Shown: positions 32,719 through 44,777, numbered from the stretch's first letter. The stretch: 64,000 bases of DNA from Amborella trichopoda (GCF_000471905.2 NW_006499799.1:3562719-3626718); one strand, 5' to 3'. Program-made: numbers and translations. Notes: generated by a model from the sequence alone, not told the origin.

Positions 32719-33864
32719 AAGTCTCGCAAACAAATGCACATGCATGCTGGAGGCCCTAAGGCCCCTCAAACCAAACGGGCGAGTATTGCAAATACTCAGC
32801 CTCCTGCTTCACAAGGGGTTGAACGTAGAGCCACCCCCAAACACTGCTATGGATTGTGCACACACATTCAAGTCCAAGGATGCTCTCAGTAGGAAGGGGA
32901 AACAAGCATCCGCCGCCCTCTTGATTGCCCCAAGGCCACTCTCTAGATGGTAATCAATTGAGCACCATCCTTTTCGCTCCTCTTCCCTTGCACGCATGAG
33001 TTAACCCCCGAGGCAAGGCCCGAGATAGGAGGACAACCTCGGTGATGATCAATCAGCCCCCGCCCCCTTCTTCAGACAAATCTAACCCCCAAAGCCACCT
33101 ATGAGCTCCCTTCTTCATGGGCATCATACGTTGCCTGAGTTGATCAACTTTGCTCACGCATCCGTCGAGTGAGACTGTCAAGAAGGAAACTGGAATCGTT
33201 TTCGATTATGGGGAAAGATTTACCGAAGCTTGCGACTTAAACAAGCTAAGGGGATGGAGGTGCCACTCTGACATCGAAAAGTAGAGTCTTCCACCTCAGA
33301 AGGTCGACCGAGGAAAAAAAGGTTTGAGCCACTGCAAAACGTGCAGGAGCCTGGAACGAGCAACGCCACTCACTACTATGTCATCGAGGCGCTGAAAGAT
33401 AGGCCTGTTCCAACCGACCCATGGCCCCAAGGCCATCGTGAGCAGATAAAAGAAACATGGCCCCAAGGCTATCATGAGCGCCATTGGCCTGGATGTTGGC
33501 CCCAAGGCCTTCAAGCGCCAAGTCTGGCAGGGGAGAAACCCCAGAATTCTTTCAAATCCAATTGGAGGAAGTTATCAAGGAAGCCGGATAAAGCTAACTC
33601 CTCGAATCGAGAAGCATGCCACATGCTAGTGTTCCACCAAAGATACACAACAGCCCCGGTTCACCAGATGCGACTGTGGTCAGGAAGGAGGCTAAAACTA
33701 GACCAAAAGTCCCCCTCATCCAAAACCCTGAAGTACCCTAGGCCGCCACTGATCCCTTATTCAGAGCTAGCCATTTGCCTTAACAAACCATCCACTTTGC
33801 CTACCCCTGCTCAAACTGCCACACTGACGCAGTCCTCACCCCATTCTACTCCCCATGCACTCCT
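32719..33864 (+). pseudogene. Element D gag-protease spacer remnant; gag absent
   Basis: No gag domain or zinc knuckle is found here, although E and H have them. From about 33600 the sequence matches the spacer before protease in H and in the inverted fragment (NREACHMLVF against QEACHMVQIL). The earlier part (33410-33520) has three WPQG repeats of about 30 residues. A deletion of gag is the simplest reading. Confidence 0.5.
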
Positions 33865-34278
33865 ATCAAGTCAACCGAATCATGCTAAACGGAGGATCAG
33901 CAGTGAATCTAATGCCCAGAAGGATCCTACCCGGATTGGATTGAGTGTGGACCAACTCGAACCTACAAGCTTAACAGTTTAAGGATTTAATCAATCCGAA
34001 GAAAAGTCTGCTGATACGATCCGGCTCAACTCAAAATTGGGGATTTGAACTCTACCACTTTATTCCATGTCATTCACACAGATAACTCTTATAACGTCCT
34101 ATTGGGTCGTCCCTGGCTCCATGAGCATGGTGTGGTTCCATCCACACTTCATCAATGTTTCAAATATTGTCGGGATGGGAGGCAACATGAGGTCTATGCT
34201 GACAAAAGGCCGTTCTCGGTCGCTGAATCACACTATACCGATGGAAAGTATTATTTTGCAAATCCAATATTCTCTTAG
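33865..34278 (+). pseudogene. Element D aspartic protease, catalytic Asp changed
   Basis: The flap/active-site region reads MLNGGSAVNLMPRRIL (about 33880-33930), where the H copy and the inverted copy have MLDGGSAVNL. The catalytic Asp is Asn. After a frameshift, 34060-34278 gives HTDNSYNVLLGRPWLHEHG and VVPSTLHQC, the carboxyl part of Tat-type proteases. The enzyme would have cleaved the gag-pol polyprotein. Confidence 0.8.
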
Positions 34279-34524
34279 GCTGCATTGCATGCAAAAGCTC
34301 GTACGGACCCGAAATTGAGAGAAACCACCCCGACCTCTCATGAAGATGTAGAAGACATGACATGATCTCTTGATCATCTCTTCCAAGAGCAAAAGAGAAG
34401 CGAAAGAATAATCCCTCTAACCACTGTCGACGAAAATCTCAACTCGTCCCCAAAAGACACACTAGGGCAAAAGAATGAAGGGGAGATTCTGCCCTCGATT
34501 CCCTCAGCACAAGAATCCTTACCG

Positions 34525-35226
34525 GTGGAAACTCAGAGTGAGGATAGCAGGAGTGCAGCTACAGGTGTAAGCCCGCTGACAACTGCAGTTACTTATGCTC
34601 AAGGTGGCATGAAAATATTATATATTATCATCCCCCTTCTTGATCCTGGGATGGCATGTGTAACCAAGGCCGAGCAAAAAGCTGACCAGAAGATCTTGCG
34701 CATCCCTGTCTCTCTAAAAGAGGGTGATGATGCCTCTGTTTCTCGAATCGGTCATCTCACAAATCAGCTCAAAGTCTTGCAAATACCTAAGGTGTTGCGT
34801 GTTGAAAAGGACGAAGATGACTTGTCCCAATCGTCTGCAGTACGTCAGCAGAGTCCCTCCAGGACACTACAAATCCGAAATGAAACCAGGCTCATAGGCC
34901 AGGTTTACCACACGCAGGACCCCAAAAGGACTTTGTTCTTCATAATCTCCACGTCGGAGGCTCAACTCGCTTATCGAGAGGCAATGAGTGGTCCGTCCTT
35001 CCTCGTCAACAATCTCGCTAATAGCTCCAATCAGCAGTATGAGCCCCAAACACAAGATCCGGTGCACATGCCAAAGGAACACAAAGAAGATTCACCTGAC
35101 CAAGTTGAGGCTATGAAGAAAGGAAAGACCAAAATGGAAGACGTGTCCCCTCTAAAGTCCACTACCACTCCCTTACCAGGATTCACCTCTAAAACTAAGG
35201 AAATGGCTGTTCAGATAAATCCATGA
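34525..35226 (+). CDS. Element D protease-RT linker region
   Basis: A 234-codon open frame rich in Ser, Gln, Lys and Glu with no catalytic motif. It lies where Tat-lineage elements have a long linker between protease and RT. Just after its stop a segment reads MKKMDYEP and GLNDGKGML, resembling the G-patch-like piece of Ogre-type polyproteins. No known function. Confidence 0.55.
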   Translation: METQSEDSRSAATGVSPLTTAVTYAQGGMKILYIIIPLLDPGMACVTKAEQKADQKILRIPVSLKEGDDASVSRIGHLTNQLKVLQIPKVLRVEKDEDDLSQSSAVRQQSPSRTLQIRNETRLIGQVYHTQDPKRTLFFIISTSEAQLAYREAMSGPSFLVNNLANSSNQQYEPQTQDPVHMPKEHKEDSPDQVEAMKKGKTKMEDVSPLKSTTTPLPGFTSKTKEMAVQINP

Positions 35227-35789
35227 AGTGACCCCCTACCCAGATGGGACTTGTACAACCATGAGGCTCATCAAATCATGAAAAAGATGGACTATGAGCC
35301 GTTTAACAATCAAGGCTTGAACGATGGCAAAGGTATGCTGGCGCCCTTCGCTATAGTCGAAGCTACATTGTCTTAGCACCGTTAGAAGAAGGGCCTTTGT
35401 TATCTAAGATGACCAAGCCTACCCTCATGGCCTTCCCCCACCAAGCAAGTTTCTCATGTAACAGTGTCACAAGAACCACTGTCATCCCCTCGAGAATTTA
35501 CTCCTAAAGAAATCTCCACCCGGGGCCACAAGAAGTGAGAGGCTAGCCAAGCTGTCAAAGAATCTGTGGAACCTAAAGCAGGAGAAACCAGTGGAAGAGA
35601 ACGACCTGCGAAACAAATAGTCGAGATGTGTGGCCAGATCGATAGCTTGTCGCTGCCCAATGAGGAAGAAATAAATGAGGCACCAGAAGTCTTAGAAGAC
35701 GGTGGACAAACCATATTAGATGACTTAGAGGAAATAAACCTGGGCGACGAACCTGACCCAAGGCCCACTTTCATCTCTGCCATCATGTC

Positions 35790-36540
35790 TCCCGAAGAAA
35801 CGTAGGAATATGTTGAATTCTTGAAGGCCAATCGAGATGTGTTAGCCTGACATTACAAGGAAATGCCGGGCCTTGCACCACGTGTGGCGGTCCGTATGTT
35901 GGGGATCAACTCATATAAGCCGATCAAGCAAAAATCGAGGAGATTCAGGGCGGACTTGGAGATCCAGATTGATGCAGAGGTCAACAAGCTTAAGGTGGCA
36001 TGATTTATTCGATAAGTTAAATACCCAAAATGGTTGGCTAATTTTGTCCCAGTCTAAAGAAAAATAGACAGATGAGGGTTTGCATTGACTTTTGGGACTT
36101 AAATTCGGCTTGCCCCAAAGATGACTTCCCGCTCCCCTTCATAGAGCTATTGATCGATTCAACCACTAATTGCCAAGCATTTTCCGTCATGGATGGCTAT
36201 TCTGGTTGCAATGAAGTAAGAATGACTTCGAAAGACGAGGAATCTACAACTTTTCTAAACCCAAAAGGAGTCTTTTGCTATACGGTGGTGCCTTTCAGTC
36301 TCAAAAATGAAGGAACCACCTATCAAAGGGCCATGACCACTGTCTTCGAGGACATGCTCCATGAAGAAGTAGAATGCTACGTGGATGACCTCATGGTCAA
36401 ATCCGATAGCAGGAGTAATCACATAAGAAATCTCGGGAAAGTTTTCGAAAGGCTTCACCTCCACCAGCTCAAGAAATTTCACCGCCTAGAAATCTCTGAG
36501 AGCTCTGGTCTCTCCAAGGCAAGTTGGCCTACATAAGAAG
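35790..36540 (+). pseudogene. Element D reverse transcriptase
   Basis: The run-up reads NRDVLAWHYKEMPGL-like with W lost to a stop (about 35840). An open segment 36072-36536 has MRVCIDFWDLNSACPKDDFP, FSVMDGYSGCNEV, then CYTVVPFSLKNEGTTYQRAM and the catalytic YVDDLMVKS (about 36380). The order and spacing are those of Ty3-type RT. Stops before 36072 and after 36536 disable it. Confidence 0.9.
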
Positions 36541-36689
36541 TTTCATCTCTAACCTGTCGGGGCAATGCTAGCTCTTTTCTCATCTTTTAAAAAAAGACGT
36601 GCCCTTTGAGTGGGATGAGGCATGTTAGATGGCTTTTGACGCTGTCAAAAGTTACCTGCTTAAACTTCCAGTTCTCTCCACACCAATTC

Positions 36690-36906
36690 TAGGGAGACCC
36701 TCATTCTATATTTGGCAGCGCTAGATGAGTCACTCGGGGCTCTGCTGGCCCAAAACAATGATGAGGCGAAAGAGATGGCCCTGTATTACCTGAGTCGAAG
36801 GATGCAGGGGGTGGAAGAAAACTACTTGCCGATAGGAAAGATGTGCCTAGCTCTTATCTTTGTAGTACAAAAACCACATCACTACCTGCTCGCGCAGCCG
36901 GTTTGA
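36690..36906 (+). pseudogene. Element D RNase H
   Basis: LYLAALDESLGALLAQ, then YYLSRRMQGVEENYLPIGKM and LIFVVQKPHHYLLAQ. This is the RNase H that follows RT in Tat-lineage Ty3 elements. The thumb/connection before it (36540-36690) has frame changes. Confidence 0.85.
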
Positions 36907-37119
36907 CTCATTTCTCGAGCGGACCCAATAAAATTCCTCTTATCGCGCCTCTGCCTAACATGCCAGCTCGTAAAATGGTCATTACTCCTCATGGACTTTG
37001 ACATCACATACGTGCTGCAAAAAGCTATCAAAGGTCAAGCCCTTGTAGATTTCCTGGCTGCCCATCCTCTACCGACAGGTACTCTTTTAATCGATGATCA
37101 ACCCGATGAAGAGGTCTTC

Positions 37120-37430
37120 CATACTGAAAACTCATGCCACTGGAAGATGCACTTTGACGAGTCATTCTAATCTGAGAAAGGTGGTGAAGGAGTAGTGTTC
37201 TCTACCCCCTATGACGAACTCGTCCCCTTATCCTTTTCTCTCTCAGGAATAGGGTCACATAATGAGGCTCATCATAGGCCTGAAAATTGCCTCCCATATG
37301 GACTTGAAGTGCTTGAACATCTACGGAGACTCGGAATTGGTGATTAGATAACTCAAGTAGGTATATGTGTTTGAAGACATTTTTCAGCACCATGGGTCCT
37401 TGATGCAGAATAAAATGGAGAAGTCGGTCA
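37120..37430 (+). pseudogene. Element D second (archaeal-type) RNase H remnant
   Basis: HWKMHFDESF (about 37140) opens a second RNase H-like domain, followed by GGEGVVFSTPYDELVP, SHNEAHH, then in another frame LKCLNIYGDSELVIR (about 37310). A second RNase H after the first is a hallmark of the Tat lineage. The usual Glu-Tyr pair is changed to EAHH. Integrase, expected next, is missing: the E LTR starts at about 37430. Confidence 0.8.
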
Positions 37431-38627
37431 AAAAAGCCTAACAAACAAGGAAAATTTTGACAATCTCAAAATGGTCTTAGAATTGGTCAAGATCTTCATT
37501 AGGACTCTTAAAAGTCTCCTGCCAAGTTTCATCACAATCCGACATGTCTAAGGTAGTGCAGACTGAGAAACAATTATGGTAAGCTCGAGCACCCTGAAAC
37601 GGACCCCTATAACTGGAACCCTACTTTTGGAGTATCAAATGATTATGGAGCCATCACTATTAGATCTGGCATAGTTGAAAACCTTTAAGTGTCAAATTTC
37701 AACTTAAACGGACACTCCAAACAAGAGGAGCCACACACTATTCCCGTGTGGCCACCCTGCAACTAAACTCCATTAAAGGGGCATTCACGAACAGTGACTT
37801 GCAAAGCTCATATCTCACTTGTCCGAGGTCAGATCATACTCAAACTTATTGGAGTGTGTTCGTCTCATCAAGACAAGCATTTCGATATGTGGCATGCCTC
37901 GTGATGATGCCCGAGCTAGGAGAAAAGCTAGAGAGAAGTTGCCAACCTATGAAGAAAGTTGCAGAAAAATCAGCAGCGTCACATCTCGCTTGAGTGGCCA
38001 AATCATAGTGCTTGTAAACCCGATCGATGTAAAACTAGCTGTATCACATGCGTAAGGTCCATGGCTATCACTGGTTCGAACCCCGCATGTGATAAACGGT
38101 CAGATTTCACACCCGAAGCTGGTGAAATGGATGCAAATTTCAGCATCAAAATTTTATATTCCAGCCAAAACTCAAAAGTTATGAAATCTTTGTCCGGCCA
38201 CGAAATCGAGTTGTGTGTGTTGCTACCAGATCATGATGGCATGCTTAGTGTGATTCAACAAAAAAATCAAGGAAAAACATCAAAAAATGAGCATACTAAC
38301 GCTCTGAAGTTTTCAAGATTCATCCAAATTTCAAGTCACATGATCGTGGCTTAAAAACACGATCCATGGCTCGAAGTTGGTATCAAATCGATGGCCATGC
38401 CGATCCCTACAAAAAAACAATCATCTTTCAGACAAACGGGCACCGGAGCAACCCCGTATCGTCCATTAAAGATCACGCACGTTCTAGGCCAACAACATAG
38501 ATTGTTTTGGAAAGGGGTAAATCAATCATTTTGCACCTTATTTTATTATTTTATTTAATTCAATTAAATCTTAATTTTCAACAATTAGTTTTAATTTTGA
38601 TTAATCCACCCATGTTTGGGCAAAACT

Positions 38628-38637
38628 CTATATATAT
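38628..38637 (+). promoter_or_regulatory. TATA box in the E LTR
   Basis: TATATATATC after CACCCATGTTTGGGCAAAACTC, the same layout as in the D LTR at 31164-31190. Confidence 0.6.
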
Positions 38638-39049
38638 CACGTATTATCATTATACATGGACCGAACTTTGCTTAATAAGATTTCCATCTCTTTTTATTGT
38701 TGGGTCAAGTTTTGAGAGAGACAGGAAGGAGAGAGAAACTTTTAGGTCAGTACCCCTAGGCTTTAAGGTAAATCTTTTTTTCTATCTTCTCTTCTTTCCT
38801 CTCTTCTTCTCTTTCTTCTCCTTCATCTGAGTTTTTCTCAGAGGCCATGCATGGCAGTGGTAATGCCGTGCATGCCTCTTACTTTCTTTCCTTTCCTGTG
38901 GTTTCGCAGGTCGTGCATAGTGATGGCAGCACCATGCTTGAGTTTCTTTTCCCCTTTCTTCATTCGTCTCTATCTCTCACCGAAGTTCACAGACGACGCT
39001 GCTCATCATTGTCCACAGGCGTATCCTCAGCGTTCTGCGAAAGCGCATA

Positions 39050-39430
39050 CGATGATTCCTATTGCCGCCTGCAGGGATCTCATCCTATGCGTGCCTATTG
39101 CAGACGGTGATGCTGCAATACCTATTGCCGTTCGCAAGCTTCTCTTGCGTCCCGCGCCTATCGTAGACGCAATGCCTATCGCCGCCTGTGAAGCGTCGGG
39201 GCGATGCCTATCGCCATCCGCCAGCTTTTCTTTTACGGCCTGTGCCTATCGCCACCCGCGAAGGGGCGCAGCAATGCCTATCACGTCTGCAAGCTTCTTT
39301 CGTGTGCTCGGTGCCTATCGTCATCCGCGAGCTTCTTTCATACGCTTGGTGCCTATCGCCATGTGCAGGCTTCTCTCACGTCCCACGCCTATCACCGTGT
39401 GCTTCACAAGAAGCTATCGCCGCCCGCCGA
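39050..39430 (+). repeat. Degenerate 37-38 bp tandem repeat in the E LTR
   Basis: The core TGCCTATCGCCATCCGCGAG recurs at about 39205, 39243, 39275, 39312, 39350 and 39386, spacing mostly 36-38 bp and sometimes 32. Earlier weaker copies are at about 39119, 39156 and 39173. It lies downstream of the TATA box, in the transcribed part of the LTR. Confidence 0.8.
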
Positions 39431-40311
39431 GGGATGTGCTGCCTTCTCGTGCTGCCAATGACGATGCCTAACACCATCTAAAGTTCACTGCCTGCCCCTT
39501 TCACCATGAGTAGTAGTGTCCAGCACCTTCCAGGGGCCGTGACACTGTTACTCCATGGCTGTGGGTGCAGAACCCTCCCTCTTCACCGTCTCATACATTT
39601 TCTTCATTCTATTTTCTTCTCTTTTCTCCTCATTCTTGCTTGACTAAAGGACAGACTCAATCTAGCACTGTCATAGATGTTTGGCTATCGAGCAGTATTG
39701 CCATCATGCTGGTCCGTGTACCATGCCCGTCTTGCTGCCACACCAAATTAGGATAGTCATATCGACCTTGATTTTGAGTAGTATTGCCGTCGCACCAGTT
39801 TGATTTACCGTGCCCGTCTTGCTACCACTCCGAGTCAGTCACTATACTGGTCCAACTATCATGTCAGTCTCGTCCCCTTATCAAGTCCTTTTCTTGTTTC
39901 TTTCTTTATTCAAACCTTCTTCTTCATCACCATAACTTCTCATCGTCTCTACCATATGAATGTGCATTACCCTATGACAAGGGTTGTAAGTTAACCATGA
40001 TAGTGTTGTACAGAAAACAAGGAGATTGCAGGTCAAGGGAGGCTATTCCGACCCAGCTGAAGCAGTTGGGGGGCTTTCCGTCGTAATCTAAGAGAGCGCC
40101 CGCACGAGTCAGCCCGAGTAAGTCACAGACCCAAGTGAGGTTGGTCTCACCTCACGAATAAAATTCTTCTCTCACTAATTGGGCACTTGCCCTTGTTCTG
40201 TGAACAAGGTTCCTAAGAGAGCGATCTCACGTCCTGAGTCTTCTGGACCTGAGACACGTGTCACCCAATCACCTAGATCAAGGGAGGCGAGATTGAGGTA
40301 TCCGACCAGTT

Positions 40312-40329
40312 TGGCAACTCCACTGGTGA
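40312..40329 (+). other. Primer-binding site of element E
   Basis: TGGCAACTCCACTGGTGA, two changes from the element D site, 3 bp after the LTR. Confidence 0.75.
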
Positions 40330-40344
40330 CTTATTATCCCTTCG

Positions 40345-41830
40345 TCGGTTCACTCTTGCTTGATCACATCACCTTTTACTTTCTGCACTATATTTCATGG
40401 CATCTGGGTTATTCAACCGGTTCATCCGAGTTGGGGATTTTCTCATCCCCGCACTCGTGACTGTCCTATGGAAGCGAGCTTCTTAAGCCTCATTCCCTAC
40501 ACTACTCTTGAGTCAGGACGCACTGTCTGGCTCCCAAGTTCTCTCCTGGATTGGTGTGAGAAGGGACTTGAAGGTCCCTAACTCCCCACTTCCTAGCCCT
40601 GGTGGACCCTCCACCAAGGCCCTTCTCATTGGTGGCACACATGCCACCACACACAACACACACCCTGCTATTGGCAAGTCCTTTGCTAGTCACAATGCTA
40701 GGGTACATCGAAAGGCTGCCTTGTCCACTTTCACGAAAGGCAAGCAGGTTGCCATTGCTCTTGAGGGTCGCCGCATGGCCAACCCCCATACTCCTTCATC
40801 ACCCCGAACCTCTATGCCTACAGGCTCGACACACTAAGGGGGAGATCCTGGGGCCTCCACCTCTCACACACACTTAAAGACTCCTGGTCCGTCCACTCGA
40901 GCTACACCTCAGGGAAACTTTCATGCTGCATTGAGTTCACATTCAAGGCCAGGCCTTCTCGAGCCGAATCCTGCACGTGCCATGCATCTGCATCCCATAG
41001 CTCAGGGCAACGCCAGTTTTGCACCAACTCGAGCACACGAGAGTCAACCACTTCGTCCTCCTTCTCAGCACCCACGACTGCATCCTATGAGAGATAGGCT
41101 CCTATCCGGTCCCTCATAAACACGAGCTCGTAGGTCTCGACCTCCTAAGGTCGAACCAGCTAACCGAGCCCAGGCTAACCCCAAGTCACCCAGATGGCTA
41201 CCTCTAAAGGTTCACACATATCAATTTCACAGGCTCCTCCTCGATCTTGACTCAGGCGGAGTCATGGGCCAGTTCCTTCTTCTGTTTCTCTTCCTTCGCC
41301 AAGCAAACACCTTGAGACCTAGTACTCAAAGGTTTTCGGGGCAAAGGGCCGATGGCAGATAGAAGCCTACAGACTCCAAGGCGGTAGCCCAGATTGCCCT
41401 CTATCTTCGATCCTCATTCTCTACTCCAGCTGATAGACACAACCCTTGTATGCTCAAGAAAGATGGGGCAGTCCAAGTCTCAGGCTCGATTCTAGACTGA
41501 AATTTGAAATTTGTTGGAGTCTCAGGATCAAGCAGAAGATAGGCCTGCAGCTCCTGACTAGAGAGACTCCTAAGACAGTTGAAGTTACCACTCTTGATGA
41601 CCTCCTGCCTCACAATCCCTTCTTCCCTCTTCGGATTCCAGAACCTAAGCAAGAATTCCAAGATTGCTCGGTGTCTACCGTCACAGGAAATTGAGCTACC
41701 AAGAAGTCACGGTCCCAAGACCATCAAGAACCAGTCTTCACACGGTCGGCGTACAAGGCTTGAATCCAGTTGGGGCATGCTAAATCCCTACATATCGACT
41801 TGCCATGTACGACTCGCTAGCCTCGTCAGT
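40345..41830 (+). pseudogene. Element E leader ORF region
   Basis: Begins soon after the PBS and contains FIRVGDFLIPALVTVLWKRA (40421), the counterpart of element D at 32032. From about 40840 it is Pro/His/Arg-rich with stops (for example 41117). No catalytic or binding domain was recognised. It ends near the first ATG of gag at 41833. Confidence 0.45.
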
Positions 41831-41832
41831 CC

Positions 41833-43682
41833 ATGACTCTACCTGGCTCTATCCTTTCAGAAGAAACGATCAGCGTCATGGTGATCAACGAGCCGGATGA
41901 CGCCCAAGAAGAGAAGATGAACAGGTTCGAGGTGATGATGCAGTCCATTCTCGAAAACATAGATCGCTTAGAGGCCTCCAGGTCCCCTGCTTACCCTCCT
42001 CTCCATGAGGCTAACTCCCAGCCTGGAGGGGACACAGCTCTCGGACAAACTTGCCCACTGACCTCCCAATACAACATTGCTCCCCGCATGGTTTCGCAAA
42101 CTGACGCAGATGCCATGGTGACCCACAGTCTTAAGAATAAAGTCCCGGGCATGCAAGGGGCACTGCTTTTCCAAAAGCCGTACCCGTCGTATATTGATTA
42201 GGTGCTATTTCCCCCAAACTATCAAAAAGGGAAGCTGCCCCTGTTCAATGGTACTACATCCCCACACTAGCATACAGCTCACTTCTAAGCGATCTGTCGA
42301 GAGACGGAAACTGACGAGCGACTCCTCCTCCATCAATTCGTTGAGACTATCAAAGGGCCAGCCTTCCAGTGGTATGCTCGGTTACCTCCAAACTTGGTAC
42401 ACACATGGCAAGAAATGGAGCAATTATTTTACCAATGCTTCTATGAAGCCCAGAGAAATGTGGAAACCATCGAGCTCCTCACTCTGACTCAAGACCCTGG
42501 TGAGCTAGTCGATAAGTTCATCACCCGATGGAGAGAGTTGGCAACCTGTCATGCCACTCCCATTACTGAAAGAGAAGCAGTTCAGACCTGCATATGAAAT
42601 ATGCTGCCCGAGATTTCCCTGCACATTGAGGCTTCCAATCCACCCTCCATGTTAGAGCTCATCTTTAAAGCGGTTCGTATAAAAGGTCTGTCAAAGCACC
42701 ATGGTGGATCTTGTCAGCAGCCCTTTAGCTCAAGAAACAACTGGGGTAATGGTAATTCTCACTCCAACAATCAGGGCAATCAGTAAAAAACAGTGATTAG
42801 TGCGGCCGTCACCGTAACTGACACTAGGAAAGCCGACCCTCAAGCTTTGGACTTCTCTAAGGCACAGACACCGCAGGCTAGGGGTAAGCAGCAGCAGTCT
42901 TATAACAAGGTCCCTCCACATAAAAATATAAATCAAAGTGATTATTGGATCCAGCACCAGGACAAGGTGTACCCCTTCGAGAAAGAGTGGGTTCCTATGC
43001 TGCTTCGATTACTACTAGAGCAAAACATGATCCAGCTGCCGAAGGTCAACAACCCAGAACAAGCTGGACAGGAGGCACACGAGAGGTACTGCGCTTATCA
43101 CAGGAGAGTAGGCCACCCCACTCAAGAGTGCTATACTCTCAAAGTCATTATCCAAACGCTTATTAACAAGGGCCAGATAAAGCTCAAAGAGCTAAAGAAA
43201 GCACTCGAGGCAATTGAGGCTTCCTGCATAGTGACAATCCACGAGGATGACGAGGCACCCGCTGCCCTCTGTGCACTATTCTCCATAATGCTCGAAGGTC
43301 TCATCATGCCAAAGCTGACAAAGCAGACCAAGTTCCTGACTTCAAGGACTGAGAACCGCTGGTGTCCATATCATCTGATACTAGGCCATGACCTAAGCGA
43401 ATGCACTGGCTTTCATGAGCTCTTGGCAAAGAAGATGCAGTAGCACCAAGAAGTTCATGGTAACCTAGAAGGACACCCTCAAGTCCCTGCTCCACCAGTG
43501 CAAGAAGACCTCCCGACACAAGCTCAGGAAAGTTCTGTGCTAGATCCTCTACAGACCCTCTTTGAGGCGATGCTCCAGCAGGGTGTCGTCACTCCCAAGC
43601 CTGCCAGGCAACCTAGGTGACTTACCTAGGGTACAAAAAGTCTCTAGTGCCCATATCACCAGGAATGGGGCCATGAGCTTGC
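41833..43682 (+). pseudogene. Element E gag with repeated His-type zinc knuckles, cut by the F LTR
   Basis: Gag runs MTLPGSILSEETIS ... HSLKNKVPGMQG, then the capsid-like core FQWYARLPPNLVHTWQEM, LVDKFITRWRELA and SLHIEASNPPSM. Knuckles of the form CX2HX4HX4C follow: CAYHRRVGHPTQEC (about 43090) and CPYHLILGHDLSEC (about 43365). A third starts CPYHQEWGHELA at about 43650 and is interrupted by the F LTR. Stops occur at 42199, 42598 and 42784. Gag would have packaged element RNA. H is a second copy of the same family. Confidence 0.85.
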
Positions 43683-44756
43683 TGTAGACACCCCATTTTA
43701 AAACTACCAAATACAACGGTTTCTGAACTCTTAGGACCACACTTAACCTAGTAAACCCAAATCCATAGTTCACATAGCCTACCTTGTGATTCGAAACCAA
43801 TTTGCCTACCCAGAACCCTGCAAAAACCCTATTTTGACCTAGATTTCTGTAAATGCCCTGTTTTACCCAAAAAATAATAAAAAAAGCTAAAAAAATCCTT
43901 TTTGACCCAAATTTTATCTGAGATCTTCACAAGAGGTTGAGGAACACACCTGAAAAGAAAAAAAATTCATTTTTGACAAGTTTTGGTTTGGGCGACATTG
44001 GGCGTGCTGCCCAAATCCGGGACCCTCAAAAACACGTTTTTGACTGCGTTTGCCGGTTGGTTACGAGAAGATATTCTCCCCAAAAAATTCCCCCCCCCCC
44101 CTTTTAGCATCTTTTCGGGACCATTTAGAGGGGGACAGAGAGATAAACAGGAGGGACGGTAGAAAGGAAACGCTAGAGAGAGAAAAACCCTAGCAGAGAA
44201 AAAGAAACAGAAGAGATAGATATGGAGAACCAAAGGGAGTTACAGGGAAGGAAATTGCATCAGTAAGCCTTAGCCCCCTGAGAGAAACCCTAGATATACC
44301 CCTAGGACACAGACCAGATCTAACCATAGGACACAAAACCCTAAATCAAAGCCTCCACACCAGAGACTTGCTGATCGACATCTGGACCAGAAGGGCAAGA
44401 GGAACCGGTTCTGATACGGGCGAGCCCTCTAGGGCTCAAGAATCTCTAGCCATCCGGCCCGGTCCGGTACTCATTCTCCCTTCATTTATTTTATTTTATT
44501 TTATTGAATTTATCTTGTTTTGATCTGATTTTTATTTTTTTATTAAAAAATCATATTTTAAATGCTTTTGATCAAGTTGGCTCCACCACAGATCTGAGAG
44601 CAAATCTGCTCATTTCTGGGCAGATCTAGCCTCAGATCTGAATTCGATTGTTCCCGCCTTCTCTACCACTTGTTTTCTACTTAATTTTTATTAGTTTAAA
44701 GTGTCAGATCAGATTGATCTACATTCGTAGATTGCTTTGATTTTGTGCTGTAAACA
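43683..44756 (+). repeat. LTR of element F
   Basis: 1,074 bp, TGTAGACACCCC ... GTAAACA. It aligns with 55359-56443 (shared GAACTCTTAGGACCACA-type start, a C-run at 44090-44101, and CAGATCTGAGAG-type U5). It is inserted in the third knuckle of the element E gag; the preceding bases CTTGC would be the target copy. Confidence 0.85.
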
Positions 44757-44759
44757 GTT

Positions 44760-44777
44760 TGGTGCCCACCACGGGGC
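44760..44777 (+). other. Primer-binding site of element F
   Basis: TGGTGCCCACCACGGGGC, 3 bp after the LTR. The equivalent site in G is TGGCGCCCACCGTGGGGC. Confidence 0.8.

Larger units (their letters stand above)
37430..40308 (+). repeat. LTR of Tat-like element E
   Basis: The left edge is set by where similarity begins with the inverted copy at 61.5-62.5 kb (AAGCCTAACAAAC against AAGCCTACAAAAC). The right edge is CCGACCA before the PBS. About 2.9 kb. The segment 37500-38250 aligns with the minus strand of 62400-61600 (for example CTCATCAAGACAAGCA-type sequence and CCCGTGTGGCC). It contains a TATA-like box and a 37-bp degenerate array. Small frames within it are not genes. Confidence 0.7.

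Noticed and set aside
33341-33982. 214-codon frame as a distinct gene
   Set aside because: Its carboxyl half is an out-of-frame reading of the protease start, and part of the rest matches the gag-protease spacer in frame.
38851-39471. 206-codon plus-strand frame in the E LTR
   Set aside because: It is the 37-bp GC-rich repeat read through (PIA, CLSP units) within an LTR leader; three frames are open at once.
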